Shown here in pieces: positions 49,131-57,977 of a stretch of DNA of 64,000 nt; position 1 is the stretch's first letter, and each line of letters starts with the position of its first letter. The notes under the pieces are model-generated. The model was not told where the DNA came from, ran no database searches, and saw nothing but the letters and a program-made list of their open reading frames with translations. Origin of the DNA: Bradyrhizobium ottawaense (GTDB lineage Bacteria > Pseudomonadota > Alphaproteobacteria > Rhizobiales > Xanthobacteraceae); the NCBI RefSeq assembly GCF_900099825.1, contig NZ_LT629693.1, positions 8,195,001 through 8,259,000 on the forward strand, read 5' to 3'. The translations under genes were made by a program, and so were the position numbers.

Positions 49131-50360
49131 TTAGGCGACCTTCTTGATTTCGCCGAGTTTGAAGGTTCCGAGCTTCCGCGCTTCCCCTAATCTCACGACC
49201 CGGTAATTGACGGTGTCGACGAGAACGGTGTCGCGAAGTGGCTTCGCTGCAACAATCGCCCCGCAGGCGTCGTTGAGCTTTTCCATGTCGGTCGGAATTC
49301 TGAAGCCATTTCGAAAGCGCCCGCCGAAGCCCAGAGCTGGAGACCGTATCAACGGCACTTCCACCTTGGCTTGAGCCGTGTAAGCGGGGATCCCGTACCG
49401 CATGTGACCGCGGTAGGATTTTGTAGACAGACCTGCAGGCAGATCTTTCTTGTCGTGAAGCGCGAGCCGGTCGTAGACCCATCGCGCCGCATCCGTCTCG
49501 CGGCGGAAGTTTCCTCCACGAAACGACTTGTTGTAGTCATGGAAGTGCTGGCCGGCCTGCGGTACATGCCGCTCTGCAATCTGAACCGGCTTGACGTCCT
49601 GTGGCGTCAGCCCAGGTGTAAGCGAAACGAGATCGGAACCGTTAGCATTGATGCGGACGGTAATGATGTTGTCGGTCGCGTCCGTCAGCTTGTAGAACTT
49701 GTGGCCGCGGAAACCATCGGTGTGATAATCACGCTCCGAATTGTTGCCGATAAAGACGCGCTCGACAGCCTGACCACCAAGCTCAGTCATGGACTCCAGC
49801 TTGACGTAGGCCTCAACCCCATTCTTGTAGATGGAGGCCTTTCGTCCGTAGAGATTTGGCCCAAGACTCTTTTCTCGGAAGTTATCGTTCCGGAAGCAAA
49901 CGACCGGCACCCGAAAGTCCCTCGGTCCAGCCGGGTCACGGATGACGTAAGGATAGACCCTGATCTGAGGCAGATGCAGCAGCCATGACATGAACGATTC
50001 ATTGGTCATCGCCGGGATGCGATACCCGCGCGCCGGGGGCACGATCAGGTCACGCAGGTTCGATCCAACCAGATCGAGGTAGGCGGCCATACCGGCCTTC
50101 GTTCCCTTGATCCGGTGGTGAGCAACTGCGTTGGCGACTACCTGTCGCTTCTTTGCTTCCGTCCAGTGTGGATCCCAGATGTCCACTGAAAAAGACCAAG
50201 CCAGGTACGGCAGGTCGTCGATGTGACAGCGATAGGGATCCCAGAGGCGACGGAGGCGGTCAATATCCAGGTCGAGGAGCCGATCAACCTGAGACGCCAG
50301 CGTCCGTTCGTAGACGGTCGCGTTCGGCGCCAGGATGTGCTCCATCAGCCGGTCAGCCAT
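49131..50360 (-). CDS. I: Tail protein I with extended C-terminus
   Basis: A 409-residue protein. The first 110 residues are gpI-like (RLRRLWDPYRCHIDDLPYLAWS, RQVVANAVAHHRIKGTKAGM). The remaining 300 residues are an extension absent from P2 gpI (about 176 residues), beta-rich with many basic residues, probably a fibre or receptor-arm platform. It starts 4 nt after the gpJ stop. Confidence 0.85.
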   Translation of the reverse strand: MADRLMEHILAPNATVYERTLASQVDRLLDLDIDRLRRLWDPYRCHIDDLPYLAWSFSVDIWDPHWTEAKKRQVVANAVAHHRIKGTKAGMAAYLDLVGSNLRDLIVPPARGYRIPAMTNESFMSWLLHLPQIRVYPYVIRDPAGPRDFRVPVVCFRNDNFREKSLGPNLYGRKASIYKNGVEAYVKLESMTELGGQAVERVFIGNNSERDYHTDGFRGHKFYKLTDATDNIITVRINANGSDLVSLTPGLTPQDVKPVQIAERHVPQAGQHFHDYNKSFRGGNFRRETDAARWVYDRLALHDKKDLPAGLSTKSYRGHMRYGIPAYTAQAKVEVPLIRSPALGFGGRFRNGFRIPTDMEKLNDACGAIVAAKPLRDTVLVDTVNYRVVRLGEARKLGTFKLGEIKKVA

Positions 50361-50363
50361 GGA

Positions 50364-51233
50364 TTATTCCTCCCGAGTGTTGGACACGTTCACGCTGGCT
50401 GAGTTGATCCAGACGACACCGTTGGTTCCGACGTTGATATCCGAGAAGTCGATATCGACGTTCTGGACGCCCTCTTGGGTGAGGGCTGCAATCACGGCAG
50501 ACCGCTTCAGATCCATACCGATCTGGGTGACACGGTTGCGAAGCGAGGTGAGCGCCTTATTGATGTCGGAGATCACCAGGGATGCATCTGGGCCAGGGTA
50601 AAGCGTGATGTTTGCCTGGATGTCTGTCGGGATCTTGATCACCGGCAGCACTGAAATATCGTCGGTCAGTGGCTTGATGCCGTCCGACATGAGTCGATCA
50701 TAGATGGCGTCGATCAATGCGGCGCTTGGAACCGGGTTGGCTCCGTTCGCCATGATCGTGACAATCACCCTACCCGTCCCGCGCTCTGTGACCGCCGTGG
50801 CGTCCCTGACGTCGGTGGAGGTGCTCAGCGAGTGGAAGATGTAGGAGCCGGGACTGCCGGCCGTCGTATAGCTCTCCATCGAGAGCTGAATGCGCCTACG
50901 GAGTCGAGGATCTAGTTCGCCGGCCATGCGCGAAACGTTGAACCTGGCGCCGATCACTTCGAGATCGGAGCCGGTTGCAAACGGAAGCATGCAAGCCTTG
51001 GCCGCGGAATTGATGCGCTCGCGGACGATCATTTCTCCGTAGGCTTCCGCCTCCAGGATAACGTTCGTCGGTGACTGCTCCAGGTTAAGAGCCGCCGCGA
51101 GCCTCGGGTTCTTTGCGAGAACCTGCTGTTTGTAGACGGTCAGCAGGTCTTCGTATTTGATCTCCTCGATCACCTTCGGAGGCGGTAGCCTCGCGAAGTC
51201 GATGTATAGCGCGGGAGACTCGAAACTTGGCAT
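50364..51233 (-). CDS. J: Baseplate assembly protein J
   Basis: A 289-residue gpJ-family wedge protein: ERINSAAKACMLPFATGSDL (about 74-93), then DPRLRRRIQLSMESYTTAGS, and GRVIVTIMANG. It forms the baseplate wedge with gpW and gpI. Normal length. Confidence 0.93.
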   Translation of the reverse strand: MPSFESPALYIDFARLPPPKVIEEIKYEDLLTVYKQQVLAKNPRLAAALNLEQSPTNVILEAEAYGEMIVRERINSAAKACMLPFATGSDLEVIGARFNVSRMAGELDPRLRRRIQLSMESYTTAGSPGSYIFHSLSTSTDVRDATAVTERGTGRVIVTIMANGANPVPSAALIDAIYDRLMSDGIKPLTDDISVLPVIKIPTDIQANITLYPGPDASLVISDINKALTSLRNRVTQIGMDLKRSAVIAALTQEGVQNVDIDFSDINVGTNGVVWINSASVNVSNTREE

Positions 51234-51256
51234 TTGAGGCCCTCGCCTGTTTGAAA

Positions 51257-51625
51257 TCAGATGGTGTTGCGAACCCTCTTGAGCGTGGCGTCGACCAGGT
51301 CGACTCCCTCAATGGTGATCGTGATATCCCCGTCCGGACCGAAATCATCGATCGTGACGCGGGTTACCTTGAACTCAGGCTCGTATGTGTTGATCGCGGC
51401 GATGGCAGCCATCATTCCGGCCATCAGGACTTCCTGGTTTCCAGGCTTGTCCTGCATGTCGAGGAACTTCGATCCCCACCACAGGCGCATCAGCCGAGTG
51501 CGCAGTCTGGTGGTGAGGATGACGAAGATGCTTTGCTTGATCCTGTCCCATCCCTGGACCAGGGCACCGGTTTCGCGATCGATGTCGGTAAGGTGCTCAG
51601 TTGACGCTGTCGACATTTTCGGCAC
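51257..51625 (-). CDS. W: Baseplate wedge protein W (gp25-like)
   Basis: A 122-residue GPW/gp25 protein: the lysozyme-like wedge core with QSIFVILTTRLRTRLMRLWWG and LMAGMMAAIAAINTYEPEFKV. It starts the sheath at the baseplate. Start is GTG 51625 or ATG 51616; both overlap the preceding gene. Confidence 0.9.
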   Translation of the reverse strand: MPKMSTASTEHLTDIDRETGALVQGWDRIKQSIFVILTTRLRTRLMRLWWGSKFLDMQDKPGNQEVLMAGMMAAIAAINTYEPEFKVTRVTIDDFGPDGDITITIEGVDLVDATLKRVRNTI

Positions 51626-51866
51626 TCGCCTGGCGCTTGGAGCGCTTGGACTGTGCGGTCGTTTCCGTCACGGCCACGCCGGCAATGGGCGTAACTTCGA
51701 CTTCATCGACTGGCGCGGGAGCAGCCTCGGGATCCGCCACCGGCTTGTCCTCGGAGAGGATGTGGCCGAGGTACTTCGCCTCGGCCTTGGTCATGGAGGC
51801 TTTCGAACCGGCAGCGATCAGATGACCGCCGCGCCAGAAGTCCTTGGCCACGTTGTACTTGGGCAT
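51597..51866 (-). CDS. Hypothetical small protein between V and W
   Basis: An 89-residue protein (ATG 51866 with AAGGAAA). It has a compact N-terminal domain (AKDFWRGGHLIAAGSKASM, EAKYLGHIL) and a disordered acidic C-terminus. Similar short proteins are found in head and tail clusters of related phages. Overlaps gpW by up to 29 nt. Confidence 0.65.
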   Translation of the reverse strand: MPKYNVAKDFWRGGHLIAAGSKASMTKAEAKYLGHILSEDKPVADPEAAPAPVDEVEVTPIAGVAVTETTAQSKRSKRQASAENVDSVN

Positions 51867-51882
51867 GGGTTTCCTTGATGTG

Positions 51883-53460
51883 TTAGACGCCGCCACCGCT
51901 GCCGGTGTCGCCGGGAGGAGCATCTCCGCCACCGCCACCGCCGCCACCACCGCCGCTCTTTGGCAGGATGGGAATTCCGGTCATGCCGGGGCCTGGCATT
52001 ACGCCATTGTGAATATGGGTCGCGTCGATGAGCAGGCCGTTATGTGCCACTTGACCACCCGACTGCGTCCAACCAGATGCATCAAGCGTCCAGGTCGTTC
52101 CGCCTACGCTGATCTCCAGAGAGCCATTGCTCATCTTCCATGACGTGCTACCGCCCTGGCTGATTGTGATGTCTTCCTTGGTGAACTTCATCGAGGAGGC
52201 ACTGTCGCCGCCCTGGCTCACGGTGATGTCGTCCTTGGTCATCTTGACCTTGGAGGCATCTTCACCGCCTTGCGTCGTCGTGATGTCGTCTTCGGTGTAG
52301 ACCGTCTTGGACTTGTCGTCCTCGCCCATCTGGTGCGTGAGGTCGTTCTCAGTCCACTTGATCATGGACTTTTTGTCTTTGAACTGGGCCTGGATCTTAT
52401 CCTCGTTCATGAGGATGTCGGCCTTCTCGTCCTGCTCGCCGTAGCGAATGTGGACCTTGTCTTTGTCCTGCTTGTAGTAGGACTTCTTCTCTCCGACCGT
52501 CTTGAGGATGAACTCCTTGGTCGACTTGACCTGGGTCACACCCTCATCGCCATCCTCAGATGGCTCTGGAAGTTTAGGCGCCTGAGCCTTTTGGCCGGCG
52601 CTTGATGGATCACCCGCACCGCCGCCTGCGCCGCCACCGATCATGCCGCCGACCGAGCTTAGATGCCCGCCGGATGTGACCTGCTGCGCGATGTTTGCGA
52701 TGTTGCCGAACTGCGCCAGATTTGACAGGCCGGCCTGATTGAGAAGCGTGCCAACATTGGCAAGCTGCGAAAGGTCGCCGATGTTGCCGATCTGACTGGT
52801 GATCTGCTGCAGGTTGGCCATGCTCGAAATGTCGAGGCCGGCAAGGTTGCCGAGATTTCCCAGGTTGCCGAGATTTCCCAGGCCGCCGAGCATTCCTGAG
52901 AAGTCCATGCCGGACATGCCGGCGATCTGACTGATGCCGGCCAGGTCTCCGAGGCCACCGATGTCACCGAGGCCGCCGATCCCGGCGCCGTCCTTCTTCT
53001 TGGACTTGATGATCAGGTGATGCGTGTCTTTGGTCTGGTGAACCCAGTGCTGCTGATCCTCTTTCTCGTGGATCAGGCCGACCGTTTCGTCCTGTTTGCC
53101 GTGCGGCGACGGAGCCTGCGGACCGTAATGGTGCGGCTCGACCGTCGACAGCTCCGCGTTTCCGCCCGATGAGCGAAGCAGCGCCTGCTGGCCGACTTTC
53201 GGCGGCACGGAGAACTTGATGGACCCGTGCGAATGGCTTTGCCAGGGCTGCCAGTCACTCTTGAAAGTGCCGCCGCCGGCCGCCGCGTCTCCTCCGCCAC
53301 CACCTGACCCGCTCGGGGTCTGGTCTTCGCCGTCGTTCATCTTGACGTACCAGCGGTCTTTCTCGTACTTGACCTGCGTGATCTTGCCGAGACGCTCCTT
53401 GTTCTCGAACTTGCGCTCCATGTCTTGCATGCGGCGTTCGATTGCCAGGAGAGCCTTCAT
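51883..53460 (-). CDS. V: Baseplate spike protein V with repeat insertion
   Basis: A 525-residue central spike. The OB-fold start (about 20-125: LGKITQVKYEKDRWYVKM, KVGQQALLRSSGG) is gpV-like. A hydrophobic Gly/Leu/Asn repeat (about 158-290, with GLGNLGNLGNLGNLAGL) interrupts it. Residues about 315-455 form a beta-helix stem of short repeats (TKEDITISQGG, TKDDITVSQGG). A THIHNG motif (about 483) resembles the iron-binding HxH of P2 gpV. The tail is poly-Gly. Much longer than P2 gpV (211). Confidence 0.88.
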   Translation of the reverse strand: MKALLAIERRMQDMERKFENKERLGKITQVKYEKDRWYVKMNDGEDQTPSGSGGGGGDAAAGGGTFKSDWQPWQSHSHGSIKFSVPPKVGQQALLRSSGGNAELSTVEPHHYGPQAPSPHGKQDETVGLIHEKEDQQHWVHQTKDTHHLIIKSKKKDGAGIGGLGDIGGLGDLAGISQIAGMSGMDFSGMLGGLGNLGNLGNLGNLAGLDISSMANLQQITSQIGNIGDLSQLANVGTLLNQAGLSNLAQFGNIANIAQQVTSGGHLSSVGGMIGGGAGGGAGDPSSAGQKAQAPKLPEPSEDGDEGVTQVKSTKEFILKTVGEKKSYYKQDKDKVHIRYGEQDEKADILMNEDKIQAQFKDKKSMIKWTENDLTHQMGEDDKSKTVYTEDDITTTQGGEDASKVKMTKDDITVSQGGDSASSMKFTKEDITISQGGSTSWKMSNGSLEISVGGTTWTLDASGWTQSGGQVAHNGLLIDATHIHNGVMPGPGMTGIPILPKSGGGGGGGGGGDAPPGDTGSGGGV

Positions 53461-53461
53461 G

Positions 53462-54043
53462 TCATTCCTCGTTCAGATCCAGTTCCACTTCTTCGTGGCG
53501 TGAGACGTGCCCGAAGTGGGCGTCGCCGCGGATGTACGAAGTCCGTGGCACGTCGGTGATCATGCTGCCGTCCGGACGGTAGAAAAATTCACGCTCTCGA
53601 ACGCGATTGCGTCCGATCGTGAGGTCGCTTTCCCATTCAACGACGCCGACTGCAACGCCTTCGCGCCGAAGGACAGGTTGACTGATGCGTCTGAATTTGA
53701 CCTTGGTGGCCGGCGCCGCGTTCGGGTCGCCGAAGGTGTTCAGGTTCGCCATGATGGCGGTATTCTCAACGTACTCCCAGGCCCTGGCGTCGCCATCAAG
53801 CGCCGCTCGCCGGTTGTCGTCGATGATGACCACTACGACGCGGAGACAGGCGTTGATTTCGCCGGTCACTTCGTGCTCGCCGGGCGCGTTCATGACGGCC
53901 ACGCGAGCGCACGGCGTCTTCAACGTCCATTCAGCAATGTCCGTCTCGTCGAACAGGCCGTCGTACCATTCGACGTCCATCTCGGGAAACAGCGTCTTCA
54001 CCGCCTGGACGATCCGATCACGGAAGTCGACGATTTTGCTCAT
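53462..54043 (-). CDS. Mu gp37-like tail terminator/completion protein
   Basis: A 193-residue protein in the position of Mu gp37 (DUF1834): VDFRDRIVQAVKTLFPEMDV at the N-terminus and beta strands typical of tail-terminator folds (CARVAVMNAP, CLRVVVVIID). It probably joins tail to head-completion proteins. It overlaps the upstream gene by 1 nt. Confidence 0.7.
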   Translation of the reverse strand: MSKIVDFRDRIVQAVKTLFPEMDVEWYDGLFDETDIAEWTLKTPCARVAVMNAPGEHEVTGEINACLRVVVVIIDDNRRAALDGDARAWEYVENTAIMANLNTFGDPNAAPATKVKFRRISQPVLRREGVAVGVVEWESDLTIGRNRVREREFFYRPDGSMITDVPRTSYIRGDAHFGHVSRHEEVELDLNEE

Positions 54044-54510
54044 CAGTCGCCTCCATGCGCCAGATAATCGCGGATCATTTGGCTGATCCGGCGTTTGTTT
54101 TCGTCCGAGAAACCCATGAACGGGCGCGGCGGGACTTTCTTGTTCCGGATCATGCCGCGCGTGCGCTCGATGCCCTCCTGCATGTAGGAGGCGTGCTTGG
54201 CGTTGGCGATGACCATGAAGCCGTCGTTGCTGACGTCTCCGACCTGGATGCTGTTGGCCAGGTCGCCGTGCTCGAACAGGATTCGGTCATGTCCCTTGAG
54301 GTTGACCGTCACATCCCGCAGAGCTTCCCAGCGTTCACCATCGGGCGAGGTTTTGGAGCGCAGGACACGATTGACCGTGGAGCGCTTCATATATTCCGCG
54401 GCCTCAGCCATGACCGGCTCCATGTGGAGCACGTCATGCAGAAGCTCGGTGATGCGCTTGTTCAGCCGACCGATGTCATTGTGGTCGATCTTGATTGCGA
54501 TGCCGGACAT
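54043..54510 (-). CDS. Phage virion morphogenesis protein
   Basis: A 155-residue protein matching the phage virion morphogenesis family (P2 gpS/Mu gpG type): FEHGDLANSIQVGDVSNDG and PPRPFMGFSDENKRRI near the C-terminus. It helps tail completion and head joining. Single-nucleotide overlaps on both sides. Confidence 0.88.
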   Translation of the reverse strand: MSGIAIKIDHNDIGRLNKRITELLHDVLHMEPVMAEAAEYMKRSTVNRVLRSKTSPDGERWEALRDVTVNLKGHDRILFEHGDLANSIQVGDVSNDGFMVIANAKHASYMQEGIERTRGMIRNKKVPPRPFMGFSDENKRRISQMIRDYLAHGGD

Positions 54511-54926
54511 TATGCCCTCCCGCAGTCGAAGGAGCCTCCCGAGCGCCGGACGTTTGGATTGGTCGTTTCACCATTATCGTCGGTGGCCGGCGGAAGGCCG
54601 AGGCCAACCTTTCCGGTCGAAATCTTCTCAAGCAGCGCCAGCGCATCCTCGTAGCGCACCCGCATCTCGTCGGTGCGGCTCGTGCGTCCCAGGGCCATCT
54701 TGTAGACGGCGATGTCGATCGCACAGTTCTTCACCACGCCAGGCGTGGGGACAACCGGGATCGTGTACTGGGCGGACAGGTAGGCGTCGCAAATCTCGTC
54801 AGCCGCCTCAAGACCCTTGTTGATGATCTCTGGGTCGGGCGTGCCGTCTCTGTTGTAGTCGGCTACCCGAACAAGCAGATCGGTGCCGTATAGATCATCG
54901 ATGTCCTGCTTGCTCGCGTAACCCAT
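54510..54926 (-). CDS. DUF1320 (Mu gp36-like) head-tail connector
   Basis: A 138-residue protein of the DUF1320 family: YASKQDIDDLYGTDLLVRVA and DEICDAYLSAQYTIPVVPTP, then DIAVYKMALGRT. Mu gp36 is a head-completion protein under the portal. Confidence 0.88.
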   Translation of the reverse strand: MGYASKQDIDDLYGTDLLVRVADYNRDGTPDPEIINKGLEAADEICDAYLSAQYTIPVVPTPGVVKNCAIDIAVYKMALGRTSRTDEMRVRYEDALALLEKISTGKVGLGLPPATDDNGETTNPNVRRSGGSFDCGRA

Positions 54927-54938
54927 TGTCGTCGATCC

Positions 54939-55175
54939 TTACGTGGCAGAAACAGCCGCGCCGATAAGGATGCGCAACCAGGCGGTACCGTTCGAATAGG
55001 CGAGACACGCGGCGCCCGAAGCACCGTTCGAGACGTAGACGATCTTGCCAGCGTGCTTGGCAGCAGCCGGAAGACCGGCGACAGCGAACGAACTAGCGCG
55101 AACCGCGTCATCGAAGGCCTGGTTCAGGGATTCGGCGCCGATCTTACCGCGGGCAACCCCGGGGGAAATTGACAT
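54939..55175 (-). CDS. Small virion protein of fibre/decoration type
   Basis: A 78-residue protein with the C-terminal motif GKIVYVSNGASGAACLAYSN then GTAWLRI. This motif recurs in short phage structural proteins near the capsid gene; a head-fibre or decoration role is likely but unproved. Confidence 0.6.
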   Translation of the reverse strand: MSISPGVARGKIGAESLNQAFDDAVRASSFAVAGLPAAAKHAGKIVYVSNGASGAACLAYSNGTAWLRILIGAAVSAT

Positions 55176-55203
55176 TGTTGCTTCCTCTCAGGACGCATGG
55201 GTC

Positions 55204-55545
55204 TCAGCCCTTGTCCTTGTTCTTGTTCTTTTTGCCTTTGCCGGCCTTGTCGCCGTTCTCGGACGTTTCGTCCTTAGCGGGTTCGGCTTCAACAGGTGTC
55301 TCGGTGGTATCACCGGAGGCCTGTTCAGCAGTGGCCGGCTCGATTTCAACCTTTTCGGTTTCGGCCGGCACGACTTCCGCAGCCTTCACAGCAACGGCGT
55401 CATCTTCGTCAGCCTCTCCGTGAAACGAAGTTCCAGGCAGAGTCGCTGCACGAGCGGCCCGCACGTCATTCGATACCAGCCGACGATCGCGGTAACGGTA
55501 GTTTGCAGCGGCCTCACGGGCTCGAAAGCCCTTCGCTCCATTCAT
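55204..55545 (-). CDS. Hypothetical head-region protein with acidic tail
   Basis: A 113-residue protein (ATG 55545, GGAG 8 nt ahead). The N-terminal 45 residues are basic (REAAANYRYRDRRLVSND), and the rest is a disordered acidic/Ala stretch ending in GKGKKNKNKDKG. It may bind the capsid or DNA. No family recognised. Confidence 0.6.
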   Translation of the reverse strand: MNGAKGFRAREAAANYRYRDRRLVSNDVRAARAATLPGTSFHGEADEDDAVAVKAAEVVPAETEKVEIEPATAEQASGDTTETPVEAEPAKDETSENGDKAGKGKKNKNKDKG

Positions 55546-55571
55546 TCTCAAATCTCCAAATGCACAAAGAT

Positions 55572-55595
55572 CCCTCCCCGGTTTCCCGAGGAGGG
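55572..55595 (-). terminator. Hairpin after the major capsid gene
   Basis: A 10-bp stem with one mismatch, CCCTCCTCGG/CCGGGGAGGG on the minus strand, closed by GAAA. Only a short T cluster follows. It lies 37 bp after the capsid stop. Confidence 0.7.
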
Positions 55596-55631
55596 TCTTG
55601 TGTAGGTCTTCAACCGTCTGGGGTCAGACGA

Positions 55632-56612
55632 TTAGGCCGCCAGCTTGTGCTTGAAGGCCACGATCCGGATGATCTTCGGATCGTACACGCGCTGCCAGTT
55701 GGCGACATTCGCCAGCTCGCTGTTCGCGGGGGTGACGCCGGCCTGGGTGCCGCCGAGCCACTTGATGCCGCGGGGGTGCATGACCCACTGGCGCCGGTTG
55801 ACGATGTATTCCTGGCCCATGCCCTTCAGAGCCTGGCGCTCGACTTCCACCGGAACCTTCGGGCTCTTTTCGCCGAAGCCGATGGCGCCGGGGCCGAAGA
55901 TGTAGGTGGTGAACACGCGGTTCGCGCCCGCGCCGGAAACCGGCATCGAGTCGTCGACCAGCACGGTCTTGCCCAGGTAGGTCGGGACCGTCAGCTTGCC
56001 CTGGCTGTCGGGCACGAAGTCGATCAGGTCGGCCTTCACCATCGCCTTCAGGGTCAGCGAGTGGACGGCAACGCCGTTCAGGCCACCCTGCTCGTCGCCG
56101 AGCAAGAACGCGGCGTCGATGAAGGAGTCGGCGTCGAAGAACTCAGCGCCGCCGGTCAGGGCGGAGATGTCGCTGACGTTGGCTTCCATGCCGGTCGAGC
56201 CCATCGCACCACCGAGGGTCGCGAGCAGCGCGGTCTGCATGCGCTTGTTCCACCAGTCGGCGAAACGGTTGGCGATGGCTTCGATCGGGTCGGCGCCGGA
56301 CAGGTCCGCCGCGAGGTCCGAGCTGCCGAACGCCTTACCGCGCAGAAGCTTCACGGCCACGTCCTGGCCGGTCGTCATCTTGCTGACGGTCAGATCGGTC
56401 GAATCGTCGAGCACCTGCTCGGCGTCCGAGGCGTCCAGATCGTTGAAGAACGGCATGTTGACCGTCTTGCCTTCGATCTCGGCGTTGATGACGCTGGTCA
56501 GGTCGGTGATGATGCCCGACGTAAACAGTTCCGACTTCTGCGTCGAAAGGGTCTGAACGTACTTGTTGAACTTGGTCGGGACGATCATGTCCGACAGACG
56601 AGTCTCAGTCAT
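55632..56612 (-). CDS. Major capsid protein
   Basis: A 326-residue HK97-fold capsid protein: N-arm MTETRLSDMIVPTKFNKYVQ, long helix and P-domain (ADPIEAIANRFADWWNKRMQ), and C-terminal RRQWVMHPRGIKWLGG. It resembles the coat proteins found with DUF4055 portals. It is flanked by a hairpin downstream and a TTTGC/GCAA motif upstream, as expected for the most expressed gene. Confidence 0.92.
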   Translation of the reverse strand: MTETRLSDMIVPTKFNKYVQTLSTQKSELFTSGIITDLTSVINAEIEGKTVNMPFFNDLDASDAEQVLDDSTDLTVSKMTTGQDVAVKLLRGKAFGSSDLAADLSGADPIEAIANRFADWWNKRMQTALLATLGGAMGSTGMEANVSDISALTGGAEFFDADSFIDAAFLLGDEQGGLNGVAVHSLTLKAMVKADLIDFVPDSQGKLTVPTYLGKTVLVDDSMPVSGAGANRVFTTYIFGPGAIGFGEKSPKVPVEVERQALKGMGQEYIVNRRQWVMHPRGIKWLGGTQAGVTPANSELANVANWQRVYDPKIIRIVAFKHKLAA

Positions 56613-56647
56613 TTCTCACTCTTGAGGTTGTGACTGGCCGCGCCGCT

Positions 56648-56663
56648 TTTGCATTCAAGCAAG
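56648..56663 (-). promoter_or_regulatory. TTTGC-N6-GCAAG motif upstream of the capsid gene
   Basis: TTTGC-ATTCAA-GCAAG, 36 bp before the capsid ATG. The surrounding 26 bp (56648-56673) are repeated exactly at 21679-21704. Confidence 0.6.
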
Positions 56664-56707
56664 CGTCCGGACAGAATCCGGGCGCCTGCATGTTGGATGG
56701 CGTGAGG

Positions 56708-57595
56708 TTAAGCCTTCACGCCGGCCGCTGCTGAGAGCTGCTTGGCCAAATCAGGTTTGGTGTTTTCCAGCACCATTTGCTGGGTAAGGTTCCAGGTGTC
56801 CTTGGCCCAGGGGTTCACGACCCCACCGGCCGGAGGACTACCGTTGTTGCCCGGGGGCACCCCGAGGCCACGCTTCTCGTCGGGCTTGAAGAGAGACGCA
56901 CTCTTTTCGCGAACCTCGGCAACGAGGTCGGCGACGGTGAAGGGAGTACCGTTGTGGTCCTTGATGCGCGGGTTGCCGTTGGTGTCGAGAACCTCGACGA
57001 CGACCTTCCCGTCCTTCATGGACGTCTTGACGAACTTGCCCACCAGGAGTTCGACGGCATCCCGCGCGTCGTCCAGTGGGTTGGATTTGGCGACTTCGTC
57101 CTTGATTTGGTTGTCCCGCATCAAGTTCTGAAGCTGCCCCGTCAGGCTTTCGATCGTAGCCTTTCCGCCGTTCACCATCGAGGTCAACTCGGTCTCACGC
57201 AGGTTGAACTGCGCGGTGAGCTGGCCCCGGAGGGTGTCGAGCTTGGTGGACGCGATCTGTTCCGCCTGCTTCTCGGGATCGAGTGCAGTCAGTCGAGTTG
57301 CCGTTTCGACCGCCGTCTTGGCGGCTTCCGGCGTGATGTCACCGAAGGCGGCAATGCGCTCGATCGCAGTGCGAGCCGCGGTTGCATCCAGGCCTTCGTA
57401 GGGCTTCAACTGCGCGGTCAGAGTGGCAACGGAGTTGCGTTCTGCGCCGAGCGCGGTCTTGAGGCCCGTAACGTTGTCGAGTTGGAAACCATCGACCGGC
57501 GTGACGTTGAGGAAGAACTTGCCGTCCTTCTGCACGTAAAAGCCGCGGTGGCCCTCGTCGATTTCATTGATATCAATAACGACTGCTTTGAGCAT
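56708..57595 (-). CDS. Capsid scaffold protein
   Basis: A 295-residue scaffold-like protein (ATG 57595; the frame is open upstream but has no homology). It has a beta N-terminus (GHRGFYVQKDGKFFLNVTPV), a long coiled coil (about 45-175, with AERNSVATLTAQLKPYEGL) and a flexible Gly/Pro C-terminus. Position directly ahead of the capsid gene is typical of scaffolds. Confidence 0.75.
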   Translation of the reverse strand: MLKAVVIDINEIDEGHRGFYVQKDGKFFLNVTPVDGFQLDNVTGLKTALGAERNSVATLTAQLKPYEGLDATAARTAIERIAAFGDITPEAAKTAVETATRLTALDPEKQAEQIASTKLDTLRGQLTAQFNLRETELTSMVNGGKATIESLTGQLQNLMRDNQIKDEVAKSNPLDDARDAVELLVGKFVKTSMKDGKVVVEVLDTNGNPRIKDHNGTPFTVADLVAEVREKSASLFKPDEKRGLGVPPGNNGSPPAGGVVNPWAKDTWNLTQQMVLENTKPDLAKQLSAAAGVKA

Positions 57596-57977
57596 ATCCA
57601 TCCCGGAAATGCGGGGCATCCCGCCCCTCGTGATAAAAGGACCCTGGGGCATCCCGCCTTCGGGTCCGGTGATATCCCCGAGGAGTTCGGGGAATCGGAG
57701 TTGCCAGCGGCGATCGGTTCGAGGCCGTCCCGGCGCTCGATCGGTCATTGCTGGCGAATAGGAATTGGTCAGCGGCGGCGCGGGCGTGCGACGCGCTCTT
57801 GGTTATCTCTGTTCGTCTTGTGCGGGATGCGAACTGAGACCGCTGACACCGCGCTCAACCAAGAGGGAGCGCGATCTGGTAGGGTTCTCGGCCGCAGCCC
57901 TCGAAGGCGCAGGCACAAAGAAAAACCCGCCCAGGACGTCCTGAGCGGGCTTGAATTGTGGTTTGGCGAGGATCAGG
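57596..57977. other. 382-bp leader region of the capsid operon
   Basis: No convincing gene. It holds a terminator after the 57978 gene (57921-57949), then a hairpin with CCCCGA/TCGGGG arms (about 57676-57692), a GGACCC/GGGTCC hairpin with four T (57635-57667) and a GGGGC/GCCCC hairpin (57613-57627). The sequence GGCGGGATGCCCC occurs twice. This suggests attenuation or mRNA stabilisation ahead of scaffold and capsid. Confidence 0.6.
57921..57949 (-). terminator. Terminator upstream of the scaffold leader
   Basis: Minus-strand hairpin of CCCGC/GCGGG and CAGGA/TCCTG stems followed by five T. Confidence 0.85.
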
